From Terebella lapidaria (Eukaryota; Annelida; Polychaeta; Terebellida; Terebellidae): DNA of 64,000 nt. Below, piece by piece: positions 10,773 to 22,840 of this stretch. The stretch lies in contig OX424568.1 in assembly GCA_949152475.1 (NCBI GenBank), forward strand, positions 5,493,667-5,557,666, given 5' to 3'. The translations under genes were made by a program, and so were the position numbers. A model generated the notes under the pieces. It saw only the letters and a list, made by a program, of their open reading frames with translations. It searched no databases and had not been told where the DNA came from. Positions within the stretch are counted from its first letter, which is position 1. Every line of letters begins with the position of its first letter.

Positions 10773-11765
10773 CAACTTGACACACATAAACCGTGTAACA
10801 CACCAGCGAGACATCCAACACCTACAGTGCGCCAGCCAATCAGGAACCAATGATGCATGCCTCATTAATTTATGCAAATGATTTATGTACTAGTATTATG
10901 TTCAATACATGAACGTAGGTGTTAATAATATTTGTAAAAAAAAATCCAATACCAATTGTGGTTACATGGCATGGCCATCAGTGAAACAACATTTGAAACA
11001 GCATTCATATCCACATAATTTATAAGTTCAACACCATATCCAGATATAATATCCAGACTCCAGAGCCAAAGGAATGGATGTACTGAGTGCTTTGTTTTTC
11101 AAATTACATGTACTTCAATGACGGCTTACCCTAAACTGCAATATAGGTTAATCATCATTGTGTTGCGTTGCGCAAAATACCTAAAACCGGGGGGGGGGGG
11201 AGGGGGTCATTGGTATTTTGCCTAACGCAAAGCAATGACATACTAGTAACTCAAGGACATTTTCCTTGAAGTAATGAAATTACGTGTACGAAAAAAAGGA
11301 TACATTGAAGGGGGGTGTAGGTGTGTTGTTTTATTCTGATCATTCTATTTCGGTGATTTTCCTTTCAGCCATTATATTACCTTTAAGATGTATTGAATGC
11401 TTCTCATGCCCGTGCAACTTCGCCCCCTCCCACCGTACCGTAAATGATATATTCTCACAATAGCATAATAAAACCGCTCCACAGAGCCTGATAGTGAACA
11501 CACCACGCGACAGTGCTGGCCAGTGCAGTAAAGATTATTAAATACAAGGCTGTATCATGCAGTAAAATGAAAAATAATTATAGAGGTAGGCCCGAACCAT
11601 TGCAGGGGAGGGGCTAGTCAGTCGATTACTGGATTGAATATGAATTTACCTATGACAAGATATATTAAGAAAGCGGTAAATCACGATAATTACATGTATT
11701 TCAGGATCATTTTTCATAGAGTGGCCCCCTCGATTTTTCATTGCGTTGCGTTGCGCAAAGTACCA

Positions 11766-12921
11766 TTAGCCTTATAAAAGGAAAGAGAAATTATCTTTAA
11801 AGTTTAGGGTCGAATCTTTCTGAAAATTTGCACAGAAATGCAGGAAAATAATCAAAGAATTATACATTTTTTGTTTTTTGGGTTTTTCGCATTATTTTTA
11901 AAATGGCGGCCGCTTTCGACGAAAAACGCCCAATTTTGGCCTTTGAAGTATCCAAACGTCTTCTCCTCTGAGACTGCTTGATGGAATTGTTTGAAACTTT
12001 GTATGGTGATATAAGCGGATAGTCCCCACAAACCGATCTTTTTAGTATTTTGAACTTTTGCTTTATTTTTATTTTTTTGGTGAATTTTTTTAACTTTGAG
12101 AAAACGGCCATTTACTTATAAAAGGAACAAAAATTATTTTTAAAGTTTAAGGTCGAATCTGAAATTTTGCACATAAATGCAGGAAAATAATTAAAGAATC
12201 ATGTATTTTTGGTTTTTGGATTTTCGCGTTATTTTCAAAATGGCGGCCATTTTCGTCGAAAAATGTCTAAATTTGGACTTTTAAATATTCAAACGTCTTC
12301 TCCTCCGAGACTGCTCAGTGGAATCATTTGAATCTTTGTATGGCGATACTATAGGATAGTCCCCACAAACTGATCTTTTTAGAATTTTGAATTTTTCCTT
12401 TATTATTTTTTAGTGAATTTTTTTGACTTTCAAAAACGGCCATTTACTGATGAAAGGAAAAAAAATTATTTTTAAAGTTTACGGTTGAATCTTTCTGAAA
12501 TTTTGCACAGGAATGCAGGAAAATAATCAAAGAATGTTTTTTTTGGGAGGGGGGGGGGGTTGGATTTTCACGTTATTTTCAAAATGGCGGCCATTTTCGT
12601 CGAAAAACATCGAATTTTGGACTTTTAAATGTTAACGTCTTCTCTGACACTGCTTGATGGAATCTTTTGAAACTTTGTGTGCTGATACTATGGGATAGGC
12701 CCCACAAACTGATCATTTCAGAATTTTGAATTTTCCATTTCCTGATTTTTGTTGAATTTTTTCAACTTTGAAAAGACTCTGAACTTATCTCAGAAGTTTA
12801 TTGTCGGATTGTTCTGAACTTTTGCACAGAAATGCAGAATAGGCTCTCAAACCGGGGGACATTCATAATGCACCCTTTTCCACTGTCCGGTAACCTAACT
12901 AGCCCTTGGGCTAATTTTTTC
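11766..12921 (-). repeat. Satellite of roughly 340-bp units, partial copy of the GGTTACCGG element family
   Basis: Three to four diverged units containing AAAATGGCGGCCATTTT, AATTTTGCACA and ATAGTCCCCACAAA recur at about 340-bp spacing (AAAGGA at about 11778, 12122 and 12463). The block ends with CCGGTAACCT and the palindrome TAGCCCTTGGGCTA, the end of the element family also seen at 17061-19536 and 59660-62277. The left side is cut by the CGCAA terminus at 11765. Confidence 0.65.
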
Positions 12922-13046
12922 TTGAAGTATTTTTGTGCAAAATTTCAGGAAGATTTGATCGTTAGAAAAATTTTTTTCAAAACATGAACGGACGACGGAC
13001 GGGCGACAGATGACGGACGCAACGCCACGACACCAGGTTATCGGAC
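12922..13046 (+). mobile_element. Short fragment of the opposite end of a GGTTACCGG element
   Basis: TTTTTGTGCAAAATTTCAG, the GACGGACGACGGACG run and AGGTTATCGGACC appear in the same order as at 62130-62260. The fragment directly abuts a copy facing the other way (ending at 12921), so two truncated copies meet here. Confidence 0.6.
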
Positions 13047-13683
13047 CCAATGTCTTGTATCCTAAAATTGGTGATACTATCCGGGGCGGTATGATATTTA
13101 AGTAAGGACAATACATACCTAAGTAGTACGGACATTTTTTGTCCGTACTAACTAGGTATGGACAACTTTATAATGCTGCATGGTTATATTATCATTAAAG
13201 TGTGTTGTCATGTATTTATAACCTCTAAATATAAATGTCGCGAAACCCTGCATGACACAATTCTCTGTCCGTCACACAGTTCCTTACCATGCTTACCAAA
13301 GAACACAATTTTCCACGTCTGGATTTATACAATAATATCGTGGCAGAAATTTCGTTCTCGTAATTGCCCATATCGAGGATACACTACAAGAAGTGTATTT
13401 CGTCGTCCACTTAATCTTATGGGCACTGTTGACAGTACAGATGTTCTCTGGGTACGCGGATATAACGTCCTGGTTCTGGAGGCGATCTGGTGCATGGCTA
13501 TGGCTATCGCAACCGAATCGGAGAGAAGAGTTCACGCAGTCCTGGTGAAGGTATCATGTACAGGTGTAACAGGCTCGTATCCAAGCAGATCCTGTACACC
13601 AAGCTGTTTTCAAAATGGTTCTCAAAAACATCACAATACCATGCAGAAATGTACATACCCTCAAAGCACTCCCATGTAATATA
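13047..13683. other. Unrecognised interior sequence
   Basis: A frame of up to 173 codons covers 13158-13679 and an 80-codon frame opposes it, but neither shows a domain or motif. About 40 bases at the right edge duplicate the neighbouring units. Confidence 0.35.
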
Positions 13684-14404
13684 AGATCAGGTTTGATCAA
13701 TCTTGCGTTGCGTTGCTTAAAGTACCATTACCCAGTGTTATACTAGTAATGGTAAAAAGCGCAACGCAACGCAATGGTTTCATTTGGCAGCAGGAGTTTA
13801 CATTATCACGATTACACTGCATAGTGCATGCAATATCGAGCATGGACAGGGGCAAAAAAAAAATCACAATCGTTTTTTTCAGAAAAGATAAATACAATAA
13901 TAAATTGTTTTCGAAAAAAATTGGAAGCCTCCCACAATGAGATACCATGCAGAAACGTACATACCCTCAAAGCACTCCCATGTAATATAAGATCAGGTTA
14001 GATCTTTGCGTTGCGCAAAGTACCATTACCCAGTGTTATAATGGTAAAAAGCGCAACGCAACGCAATATCCGCACAATGGTTTCATTTGCCAGCAGGAGT
14101 TTACATTAAACGATTACACTTCATAGTACATGCAATATTTCGAGCATGGACAGGGGCAAAAAAAAAATTGTTTTGTTTCTTTTTTAAAAAAGGAAAAATA
14201 CAATAATAAATTGTTTTCGAAAAAAATTGGAAGCCTCGCACAATGAGATACCATGCAGATACCATGAGATACCATGCAGAAACGTACACACCCTCAATGC
14301 ACTTCCATGTAATATAAGATCAGGTTTGATAAATCTTGCGTTGCGTTGCTTAAAGTACCATTACCCAGTGTTATAATGGTACAAAGCGCAACGCAACGCA
14401 ATAC
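13684..14404 (-). repeat. Inverse tandem copies of the 300-bp units
   Basis: Two units plus a partial one mirror 9911-10524. The unit with the CTCCCACAATGAG spelling comes first and the one with CTCGCACAATGAG second, exactly the reverse of the left side, so the whole pair was inverted together. Confidence 0.7.
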
Positions 14405-14419
14405 AAAAAGATCTGGACC

Positions 14420-14643
14420 CGAATCTGGACCCGAATGGATGAACTGCTGATGTCAAAGCAGTTGGTGATTTGCTTATTTTCTAATGTCAATGTAGCCATA
14501 AATTATTTGGTCTTTAGTAAGGGTGTTCAATATATATTTACAAGAGAATATATATGTACGTTGTGCAATTTCGAAACTCCACAATATTCCAGTGGATGTG
14601 GGTCAAACGTATCATGTAGAAATCTAGTCCTATTGGTCAAGTT
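14420..14643 (+). repeat. Direct repeat, second copy
   Basis: Same-orientation copy of 10545-10772, with a local duplication of ATCTGGACCCGA at its start. The following 370 bp (to 15015) is unrecognised. Confidence 0.75.
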
Positions 14644-15015
14644 GAGTATCATAATGAAAGTGGCATGCATCGCTATTGGGAAAGTAATTCATGCAATTAT
14701 TAATGGTAAGCCTTGTTGGCCCGGTGTGCACTGACCCTGCATGTAGTGAAACCACCTATTCAGACTGATTGAAATTATAGGTGATGTCAGAAAAAGGCGG
14801 TACTAATCACCACCGTGTAAACTGTGGATTATTTTTCGCATGCTCCCGGGGGCCAATCATGACTGTATTATTCTACGGCAACTTGGCATTGAAAGAATTT
14901 ACCAACATTATAAGAGTGGGTGGTACATTATTTGGAAGGGGAGGTCGCGGCAGGTCAAAAGAATCTCCCTACTCGCAAGAAACCCCACCTATTCCTGTCT
15001 TTGAATAACTAACGC

Positions 15016-15548
15016 ACTTTCTGTAAATAGCGCTCAGCGACGACTGTCCTCCGAATTACGCAGACGTGCTCGACCCCCGTCACACTGGTGAATTTATTGC
15101 ATGCATGTCAATAACTAATCGACAACACGGCGCGCGCCGAGTTGAATAATAACAAACTTGTTTTTATGATAATGAATGACATATAATGCTTTGTCAACAC
15201 TAGGATCGTGACTGAATCGTTATTTATATCACGTTCAATCACATCAAATCAGATTTGGACAGTGCTGCATGCAGCTTCAACCTTATTTATAAACATTCAT
15301 TCACTGAAATTAATCGAATCAATGATTTTTTGAAATGTATGTTTATTATTAGAAAGTGAACCCTCATGTCCATATTATGTTGGGTTGTTGGTCATGTTGA
15401 GCACCATAATTAACCTTATTTATAACCATTAACTTTAACCATTAGATTAATTGATTTCATGATTTTTTTTAATGTATATATATTATTTAAAAAAAAGTGA
15501 CCCCCCTCATATCCATATTGCGTTGCTTTGCGCAAAGTACCATTAGCC
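15016..15548 (-). repeat. Right long inverted-repeat arm
   Basis: Reverse complement of 9375-9910, ending in GCGCAAAGTACCATTAGCC. Confidence 0.8.
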
Positions 15549-15740
15549 TTTTATAAGCAAATGGCCGTTTTTTCAAAGTTTAAAAAATTCACCCCCCCAA
15601 AAAATAAAGCAAAAATCCATAATTCTAAAAAGATCAGTTTATGGGGACTATCCCATATTATCACCATACAAAGTTTCAAATGATTCCATCTAGCGCTCTC
15701 GGAGGAGAAGACGTTTGAATATTTCAAAGTCCAAAATCGG
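15549..15740 (+). repeat. Inverted fragment of the 340-bp satellite
   Basis: Matches the reverse complement of the 11940-12110 unit (GGGGACTATCCCATATTATC, then GGAGGAGAAGACGTTTGAA). It directly abuts the right CGCAA terminus. Confidence 0.6.
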
Positions 15741-15743
15741 GAG

Positions 15744-15862
15744 TTTATGAGGTGTGAAACTCGTGTTCTTGCATCGCAGTCTCGTGGCCTCGCATCGCAA
15801 TCTCGTGACCTCGCATCACAACCTCGTAACCTCGCATCGACCCCTCGCATCGCAACCTCGAG
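15744..15862 (+). repeat. 21-bp minisatellite (CTCGCATCG type)
   Basis: About five or six units of CTCGCATCGCAATCTCGTGAC type; CTCGCAT recurs at 15789, 15810 and 15831, 21 bp apart. Confidence 0.75.
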
Positions 15863-15946
15863 TGAAAAAACAAGTCGAGACAGCGAGAATGTAATATGGC
15901 CGCCATCGTACACCATACAAATCCTATCCTATATTTATTAATCTGT

Positions 15947-16395
15947 GCGCACGAATTAGTAAACCGTGGCCACGAATTGGTAAACCGTGGCCACGAATTA
16001 GTAAACCGTGCACACAAATTAGTAAACCGTGCGCACGAATTCGTAAACTGTGTGCACGAATTAGTAAACCGTGGCCACGAATTGGTAAACTGTGTGCACG
16101 GATTACCTTAACTAATCTGTGAGCATGACAATCCGTGGGCACGATTTAATAATTTGCAGGCACGATTTAACAATTCGTGCGCACGATGTAACAATTCGTG
16201 AGCATGAATTAGTATTTCGTGGCCACGGATTGGTATAACTAATCCGTGAGCACGATTTACCAATTCGTGAGCACAAATTAGTATTTCGTGCCCACGAATT
16301 AGTAAATCGTGCCCACGGATTGTTAATTCGTGGCCACAATTTGTTAAATTGTACGCACGGTTTGGTAATTCGTGCGCACGGATTGGTAAACCGTG
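15947..16395 (+). repeat. 22-bp minisatellite with palindromic cores
   Basis: About 20 units alternate a palindromic core (CGTGGCCACG, CGTGCGCACG or variants) with AATTAGTAAAC or a variant. In the second half, from about 16130, spacers read more like ATTTAACAATT, so orientation or composition changes midway. The frames across it are repeat artefacts. Confidence 0.85.
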
Positions 16396-16411
16396 CACTG
16401 CTTATTCTTTC

Positions 16412-17060
16412 GGGTGGTGAAGATGACAGCTAGGAAGCTCCTTAAGTCGGTCATGTTCTCGGGGGTTGACCACCTTTTTACAGCTTCGGTCTTGGCAGGG
16501 TCTGTGCGTATCCCATCTCTACCCACAATGTGACCCAGGAAAGCTACTTCGGTTTAAAAAAACTTGCACTTGGAAGGTTTCAGCTTTAGGCCTGCCTCCT
16601 CTAGTTTTAGAAACACTTCTTGAATGTTTCTGACGTGGTCCTCCAGGGTCCGGCTATAGATGATCACATCGTCCAAGGATATCAGGCAGGTCTTCCAGGA
16701 GAGTCCACCGAGGACTTTCTCCAGTCTTTCAAATGTCCCCGGCGCATTGCACAGTCTGAAGCTCATTACTTTGAACTGATAGAGCCCACCAGGGACACAG
16801 AAGGCCGACTTCCTTCGGACATCTTCGTCCATCCCCACCTGCCAGTAGCCGTTAGTCAGATCCAGGGTTGAAAACCACTTCGCTTCGGAGCAGGCCGCTA
16901 TAGTGTCATCGAATCGGGGTAGGGGATAGGCATCTTTTTCTGTTACTGAGTTGTGTCATCGGTAATCCACGCAAAAGCGTGCCGTACCATCTTCCTTCTT
17001 TACTAGGACGATCAGGGATGCCCAAGGACTGCTACTATCTTCAATGACTCCCTGGTTTTT
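16412..17060 (-). pseudogene. Gypsy-2 reverse transcriptase remnant
   Basis: The minus strand reads the RT core: [49 protein letters not shown] and LRSFLAV. It is dead: a TGA follows VDYR, a TAA follows SKCKFF (near 16551), and the catalytic box reads SLDD instead of YLDD. It stops abruptly near 16412 against the minisatellite, so RNase H and integrase are missing. On the right it is interrupted by the tandem-repeat element at 17061. Confidence 0.85.
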
Positions 17061-19536
17061 AGGTTACCGGACCTATGGTCCGATAACCTATTGGCATGGC
17101 GTTGCGTCCATCGTCCGTCGTCGTCGGCGTCGGCGTCGTCGGCGTCTGCGTCGTCCGTCCACATTTTTATCTTTGAAGCTTACTAGTGAATTTTTCTGAA
17201 ATTTTGCACAAAAATGCCTAGAAGTAATTCAAAAAGGGGGTATTTTTTAGTTTTTTGATTTTCGCGTTTTCTTCAAAATGGCGGCCATTTTCTACGAAAA
17301 ATGACCAATTTTCTACTTTGGCGGCCATTTTCTCAAAAACTGTTCAGAAAGTTTTGAGATTTTCATTTCAAATGATTCCACTCATATACCTCTGTGATGT
17401 GTATAAGTTTCGTTGCCCCTGAATCGCCGGTCTGCGTGTGGCGGCCATTTTCATTTTCTCGACGGGTCCCAAATGGGACTTTCCCATGTTAAATTCTCCT
17501 ATGCTTTATAATGGGACACATTATGCCTAATATCTCACCTAATATTGAGATTAGAGACTAGGAATCAATTGTGGACATATAGGAGATGATATATGTTGAA
17601 TATTTTCGTGACCTTGAATTTGACCTCTGACTTCAGTTTCAAGGTCAGAACACAAAATGGCTTATATCTCGTTTATTATCAACTTTACAGCTTAGGAATC
17701 AATTGTGGACATATAGGAAATGATTTATGCTGAATATTCTGATGACCTTGAATTTGACATTTGACCTCATTTTCAAGGTCACAGGACAAAATGGCTATGT
17801 CTCGCTTGTTATTGACTTTACAGCTTGGGAATCAATCATGAACATAGGAAATGATATATGCAGATTATTGTCATGACCTTGAATTTGACCTTTGACCTTA
17901 GTTACAAGGTCACAGGTCAAAATTGCTAATATCTCTCTTATTATCGATTTTACAGCTTAGGAATCAATTGTGGACATATAGGAAATAATATATGCTGAAT
18001 ATTCTCGTGACCTTGAATTCCACCTCTGACCTCATTTTCAAGGTTAAGAGCACAAAATGGCTAATATCTCTCTTATTATCGACTTTACAGCTTAGGAATC
18101 AATTGTCAACCTATAGGAAATGCTATATTCTGAATATTGTCATGACCTTCAATTTGACCTTTGATCTGATTTTCAAGATCAGAGCACAAAATGGCTAATA
18201 TCTCACTTATTATCGACTTTACAGCTTAGGAATCAATTGTGCACATATAGGGAATGATATAATCCGAATATTTTGATGACCTTGAATTTGACTTTTGACC
18301 ACATTTCAAGGTCAGGTCACAAAATGGCTAATATGTCGCTTATTATTGACTTTACAGCTTAGGAATCAGTTGTGCACATATAGGAAATGATATAGTCCGA
18401 GTATTTTGATGACCTTGAATTTGACCTTTGACCTAATTTTCAAGGTCAAAGCACAAAAATGGCTGATATCTCACTTAATATTGACTTTATAGCTTAGGAA
18501 TAAATTGTGTGCATATAGGAAGTGATATAAGCTAAATATTCGTGACCTTGAATTTGACCTTTGACCGAATTTTCAAGGTCAGAGCACGAAATGGCTAATA
18601 GCTTGTGATTATCGACTTTACAGCTCAGGAATCAATTGTGAATATCATAGGAAATGATATAGTCCGAATATTCTGATGACCTTGAATATGACTTTTGACC
18701 TCATTTTCAAGGTCAAAGAACAAAATGGCTAATATCTCGTTTATCCACTTTACAGCTTGGGACTAAATTGTGGACGTATAGGAAATGATGAATGCTTAAT
18801 ATTTTGATGACCTTGATTGACATTTGACCTCATTTTCCAAGTCAGGCACAAAATGGCTAATATCTCGCTTATTATCGACTTTACAGGTCCTTGTGACCTT
18901 GAATTTGACCTTTGATCTGATTTTCAAGGTCAGAGCACAAAATGGCTAATATTTCGTTTATTGTCGACTTTACAACTTGAGAATCAATTGTTGACATGTA
19001 GGAAATGATATATGCTGAATATTGTCATGACCTTGAATTTGACCTTCGACCTCAGTTTCTAGGTCACATGACAAAATGGCTAATATGTCGCTTATTATCG
19101 ACTTTACAGCTTAAGGATCAATTGTGGACATATAGGAAATGATATATGCTGAATATTGTCATGACCTTTAATTTGATCTTCGACCTTATTTTCAAGGTCG
19201 AAAGCACAAAATGGCTAATATCTCACTTATTATCAACTTTACAGCTTAGGAATCAATTATGAACCTATAGGAAATGTTATATTCTGAATATTGTCATGAC
19301 ATTGAATTTGACCTTTGATCTGATTTTCAAGGTCAGAGCACAAAATGGCTAATATCCCGCTTATTATTGAATTTAAAGCTTTGAAATCAATCGTGAGTTT
19401 ATAGGAAATCATATACTGGTATGTGGAATACTCTCGTGACTTTGAATTTAACCAGCGACCTTATTTTCAAGGCCAAGGAACAAAATAGCTATTTTATTTT
19501 GTCCGGTAACCTATCTTAGCCCTTGGGCTAATTTTT
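17061..19536 (-). mobile_element. Tandem-repeat element (GGTTACCGG family) inserted in Gypsy-2
   Basis: The left terminus is an imperfect hairpin, GGTTACCGGACC then GGTCCGATAACC, followed by ACGCAACG/GTCCG-rich sequence and a unit with AAAATGGCGGCCATTTT. From about 17560 to 19480 comes a diverged array of units with TGACCTTGAATTTGACC and CTTTACAGCTTAGGAATCA. The right end has GTCCGGTAACCT then the palindrome TTAGCCCTTGGGCTAA. Both flanks are Gypsy-2 pol, so this is a clean nested insertion into a T-run. It shows no coding capacity. Confidence 0.8.
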
Positions 19537-19537
19537 T

Positions 19538-20250
19538 GTGTGTCTTGTACCATCTCTTCTACCAGCTTTCGATGATGGGGAGGGAGTCGTCTGGCTTGTT
19601 GCTTGATGGGTCGGTGGTTCCCGATGTGGATTTCATGTTGAACTACGATCGTCTGGCCCAGGCTGCCGGAATCATCACTGAAGACTCTTCGGTTCTGCTA
19701 GAGCAGTTCGGTCACTCATTTTCGGCTTTCGGCCTTCGGCGAGCACACACATCTCTGTCTCTTCGGTCAGCTGCCGAAGGATTGTCAGGATTGCTAGGTG
19801 GGCTCCCCGGCGAATGACCACAGGCTCCGGCAACACATTGATGACTCGAACTGGTACAGCTCCCTTGTTGATCTTTGACACAGATCTCCCCACCAGCCAT
19901 AGTCAGTTTTCCGTTGGCTCCTGAGTCATTTCGATGACTCCCTCTATATTCTGTGCCTCATCAGTTCGGCCACGGATTAGTCTTTGGATTCGGCTGGGAT
20001 CTCCAAATCTTCGGCAGCACAAATCTGGATGGTCGTCTTCTGGTTTTCGTACATGGTGAGGGGTACCTCACGGCTGCCGTTCCTCATTCGGAGTTGGTCG
20101 AAATTGATGCTGTCAACTTTCTGCCGAATGAAGTCCATCCCCAGAATGGCGTCATCTTCGCAATCAGTGATCTCCATCATGATGTTCTCCCGGGATCCGG
20201 CTATAAATAGGGGCAGCTTAGGGGCAGCTTACTTCGACCGTAGTACTTGA
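19538..20250 (-). pseudogene. Gypsy-2 protease and linker remnant
   Basis: The minus strand encodes a retropepsin tail, DDAILGMDFIRQKVDSINFD (around 20100-20160), and then, in another frame, a linker including RVINVLPEPVVIRRGAHLA. The catalytic DTG region upstream is degraded. The sequence continues across the inserted element into the RT remnant at 17060. Confidence 0.7.
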
Positions 20251-20559
20251 TACCGCTCCCGTCCACCATAGTAAGCCGGGCTGACGATCTCTTCAATCTC
20301 ATGCCATATTCAGCTTTCGGCCAAATATGGTTCCCTATACACAAAGGCCGATCTCTCCCCTCGGGTCGGGTCCCTGGATCACCTGTCGGTTGTGGGGGTG
20401 TCCTCTCTTTCAGCTTTCGGCTTTCCAATGATAACATTCAATCTCTGCCCAAGGTCGTCTTGGGTTACTTGACTTTTGCAGCACAGCCTTCACTTGCTCC
20501 ATTAGTTCCCGCAACTGCTTTTGGGTGCTGTCGGTCTTTTGTGGAAGGTCTCAGACTTG

Positions 20560-21528
20560 TTCGCTCCATTCGGGGATATCATCTTTGGTCTGCTGAAATT
20601 TTTGTCTCTCTCCCGACTGGCTGCCAGCATTTTCATTATGCTCTCAAACTCAGTACGAACGCCAGGGCCTGCGTCAACGTCTCAGGATGGCTTTTTAACA
20701 CGGACAACCGCATGTCCCTGTTGCTCAGGCTGTTGCAGAAATGCATCTTCATCAGCACTTTAGGTTAGTTCGGACGGCCTGTGGATAGGCCAGGCGACTC
20801 TTGCTTCTCATGTCTTTGGCCAGCTCCGACAAGTCTTCATCTGGTTGGAGTCGTCTCCCCTGTAGTTCGGCTTGATATACAAAAGTCTTTTCGGCTGGGC
20901 AGAATTGCTGTCTTAGTGCTGCATGGATGGTTGGGTAGCTCATTCTCTGGTCCGGCGACAGGTCCAGCAACACACTCCGGGCAATTCCCCAAAGGCTGAC
21001 ACACAGATTTGACGCCTTCTCTGCTTCGGTCCACCTGAAGCATTCGGGGTACTTGTCCAGATGAGCCTCATATTCCAGCCATGGATCAGACCCGTTGTAA
21101 GTCATGAGTCGGCTGACTCCTCCCCCTCTGGGTTGATGATGCACGGGCTCGGGCTGGGGTGCCTTCTCCATTGCCTCCAGATGTTGTTGAAACACCTCGA
21201 TCTCAGTTGCTAGGAATCAGGTCAACTCGTTCACTAGATCGTCTGGGTCTTCGGGCTCCTCCGGATGCTCCCTGTCTCCAGCCCGGTCAGGAAGTTCCCT
21301 TTCAGGTTCCGGGTGATGCTCCGGTTCGGCCACACGAGGTCGAACATCTCGGGGTCGCACCTCCGTTGCTTCCACCGGAACATTCTTCAGCTGTACTTCG
21401 GGTTGCCTGATCTGTGTCTCGGCTGGAACTGCTCCGGGCTGATCTACACTGTCTTCTCCCTCGAGAACCTTTTCAGGCTCCGTCGGCTTCATCTGTTCGG
21501 CTAGGTTTCCATGTCGAATTGTTATCAT
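20560..21528 (-). pseudogene. Gypsy-2 gag remnant
   Basis: A frame starts with ATG at 21528. It has an acidic, Pro/Glu-rich N-terminus and then a capsid-like segment (YNGSDPWLEYEAHLDKYPE, ARSVLLDLSPDQ, LQPDEDLSELAKDMR). It carries an in-frame TGA near 21217, another stop at 20752 and more stops beyond. The start codon lies only 5 nt from the primer site, an extremely short leader compared with the first Gypsy element here. Confidence 0.75.
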
Positions 21529-21533
21529 CTAGA

Positions 21534-21554
21534 CGAATCCCACCGCTGCCACCA
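21534..21554 (-). other. Gypsy-2 primer binding site, tRNA-Leu type
   Basis: The plus strand ends CCCACCGCTGCCACCA, the 3' end plus CCA of animal tRNA-Leu (AAG/TAG isoacceptors), and the match extends over about 21 nt. Both Gypsy elements in this window therefore use leucine tRNAs, but different isoacceptors. Confidence 0.8.
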
Positions 21555-21556
21555 AA

Positions 21557-22840
21557 AAGTTGATTATGTGCGTCTGTAATGGTTCTAGGGGTCGAGTTTC
21601 TCTTCTACAGTCTTTTCTCGGGTCATCTGCTTATTCTAGAGATGGTCGTTGAGTGGCTGTTGCTTTTTCTCAGGGTAGCTCTGGGACTTCGGCTGCAGGG
21701 GCGCTTCGGAAGACTCCGGTGCTCCGGCTACTGGCTGTCTCAGTTGTCTCTGGAACCTCAGCTGCTGGGGCACTTCGGGAGGCTCCGGTGCTCCGGCTAC
21801 AGGCTGTCTCGGTTGTCTCTGGAACTTCGAATGCAGGGGCACTTCGGGAGGCTTCGGTGCTCCGGTTACAGGCCGTCTCAGTTGACTCAAGTGGGATACC
21901 TCGGGAAGCTCCGATGCTCCGGCTGCAGGCTGTCTCGGTGGTAGCATGTTTGGGACATCAGCTGCTAGTGTTCCCGAGGTAGGGATCACCTATCATGTAG
22001 TTCAGTGTTTGGCTCCTTCTCTCAATCTCTTCTTCTTCGGTTGTGAGTTCTGTTGATAACATGGGTTCACAGCTATCTCAGACGTTATCAGCTTTGATTT
22101 CAACCCGACTGGTCTTCCAGTCCTTTTTTCTTGTTACTTCAGTTGACACTACTTCTGTAAATTCTCTAAGTTCACTTCGGTTGTCATTCCAGTTGTTGTA
22201 TCCGAACACGGTGTCGGCTAAGCCGGCTAAAGGAACAACTCTCGGCAACAGTTCAAGGTTTATTGACGAATCATACAGTCGGTTGAAATAGTTGAGAATT
22301 CATCTAGTGATGACATCTTTGGTTGCTCGTTTGCTCTTCGGCCAATTCCTATTTCGGCTGGATCACGATGTGCTCTGGTTGGTGTCCCAGTGTCAAAAAG
22401 GCGCTGACTCCTGGGAGTCGGCATTATTTATACTTTTCGGGGTAGGTGTCACGTGACCTACCCCAACCAATCAAAACTGACTATTCTGGCCGAAAAAAAT
22501 TTATGATTGATAACCAATCAGTAACCGCCACGTAACAATCTGCATTGTTGTACGTCCGTTTCCAAGCACCTTTACGTAATTGCGTATTCTGACCATCAAG
22601 TTCTGATGTCCTCAAAGCCGAAGAGCAACCGAAGCCGCCGAAAAATACCCGAACTTTGATAATCATATATACACACTTATAATCAATTCAAAACGCTTTT
22701 AATTACCATAAAACATCATGTAACCACATATATCATTAACAAACAGGTATTAAAACTTGGCCGAACACAATTTTTGGCTTAAAATCGTTACAAAGTAATA
22801 AAACTCGGCCGAACACAATTTTCGGCTTAAAATCGCTACA
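21557..22840 (-). mobile_element. Gypsy-2 putative LTR
   Basis: The segment lies upstream of the primer site in the element's orientation. It contains a TATA box on the minus strand (TATAAATA, 22425-22432), CCAAT-type motifs and a CACGTG just upstream of it. The outer end may be 22840 or 22792, both reading TGTA(G/A)CGATT on the minus strand, because a block of about 48 bp is duplicated there. The partner LTR is missing. Confidence 0.4.
21690..21950 (-). repeat. 69-bp tandem repeat in the Gypsy-2 LTR
   Basis: GCTCCGGCTAC-type starts recur at 21721, 21790 and 21859 (69 bp apart) and at 21916 (57 bp). There are about four copies, rich in CTCCGG and GTCTC. Confidence 0.8.

Larger units (their letters stand above)
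9375..15548. mobile_element. Composite inverted-repeat transposon region with CGCAA-repeat termini
   Basis: The left end starts GGCTAATGGTACTTTGCGC and is followed by CGCAA pentamers. The right end is its reverse complement, ending at 15548. The arms (9375-9910 and 15016-15548) match for about 530 bp. TTTT flanks both ends, a weak candidate duplication. Inside are further copies of the same terminal motif near 10217, 10497, 11740, 13710, 14020 and 14350, so several related elements are nested. I found no transposase. The parts are listed separately. Confidence 0.65.

Noticed and set aside
13158..13679. 173-codon frame as a transposase
   Set aside because: No catalytic motif or family resemblance was seen. 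It overlaps repeat copies at its 3' end.
15947..16395. CRISPR-like array
   Set aside because: The spacers are themselves repeats and the context is an animal genome. It is a minisatellite.
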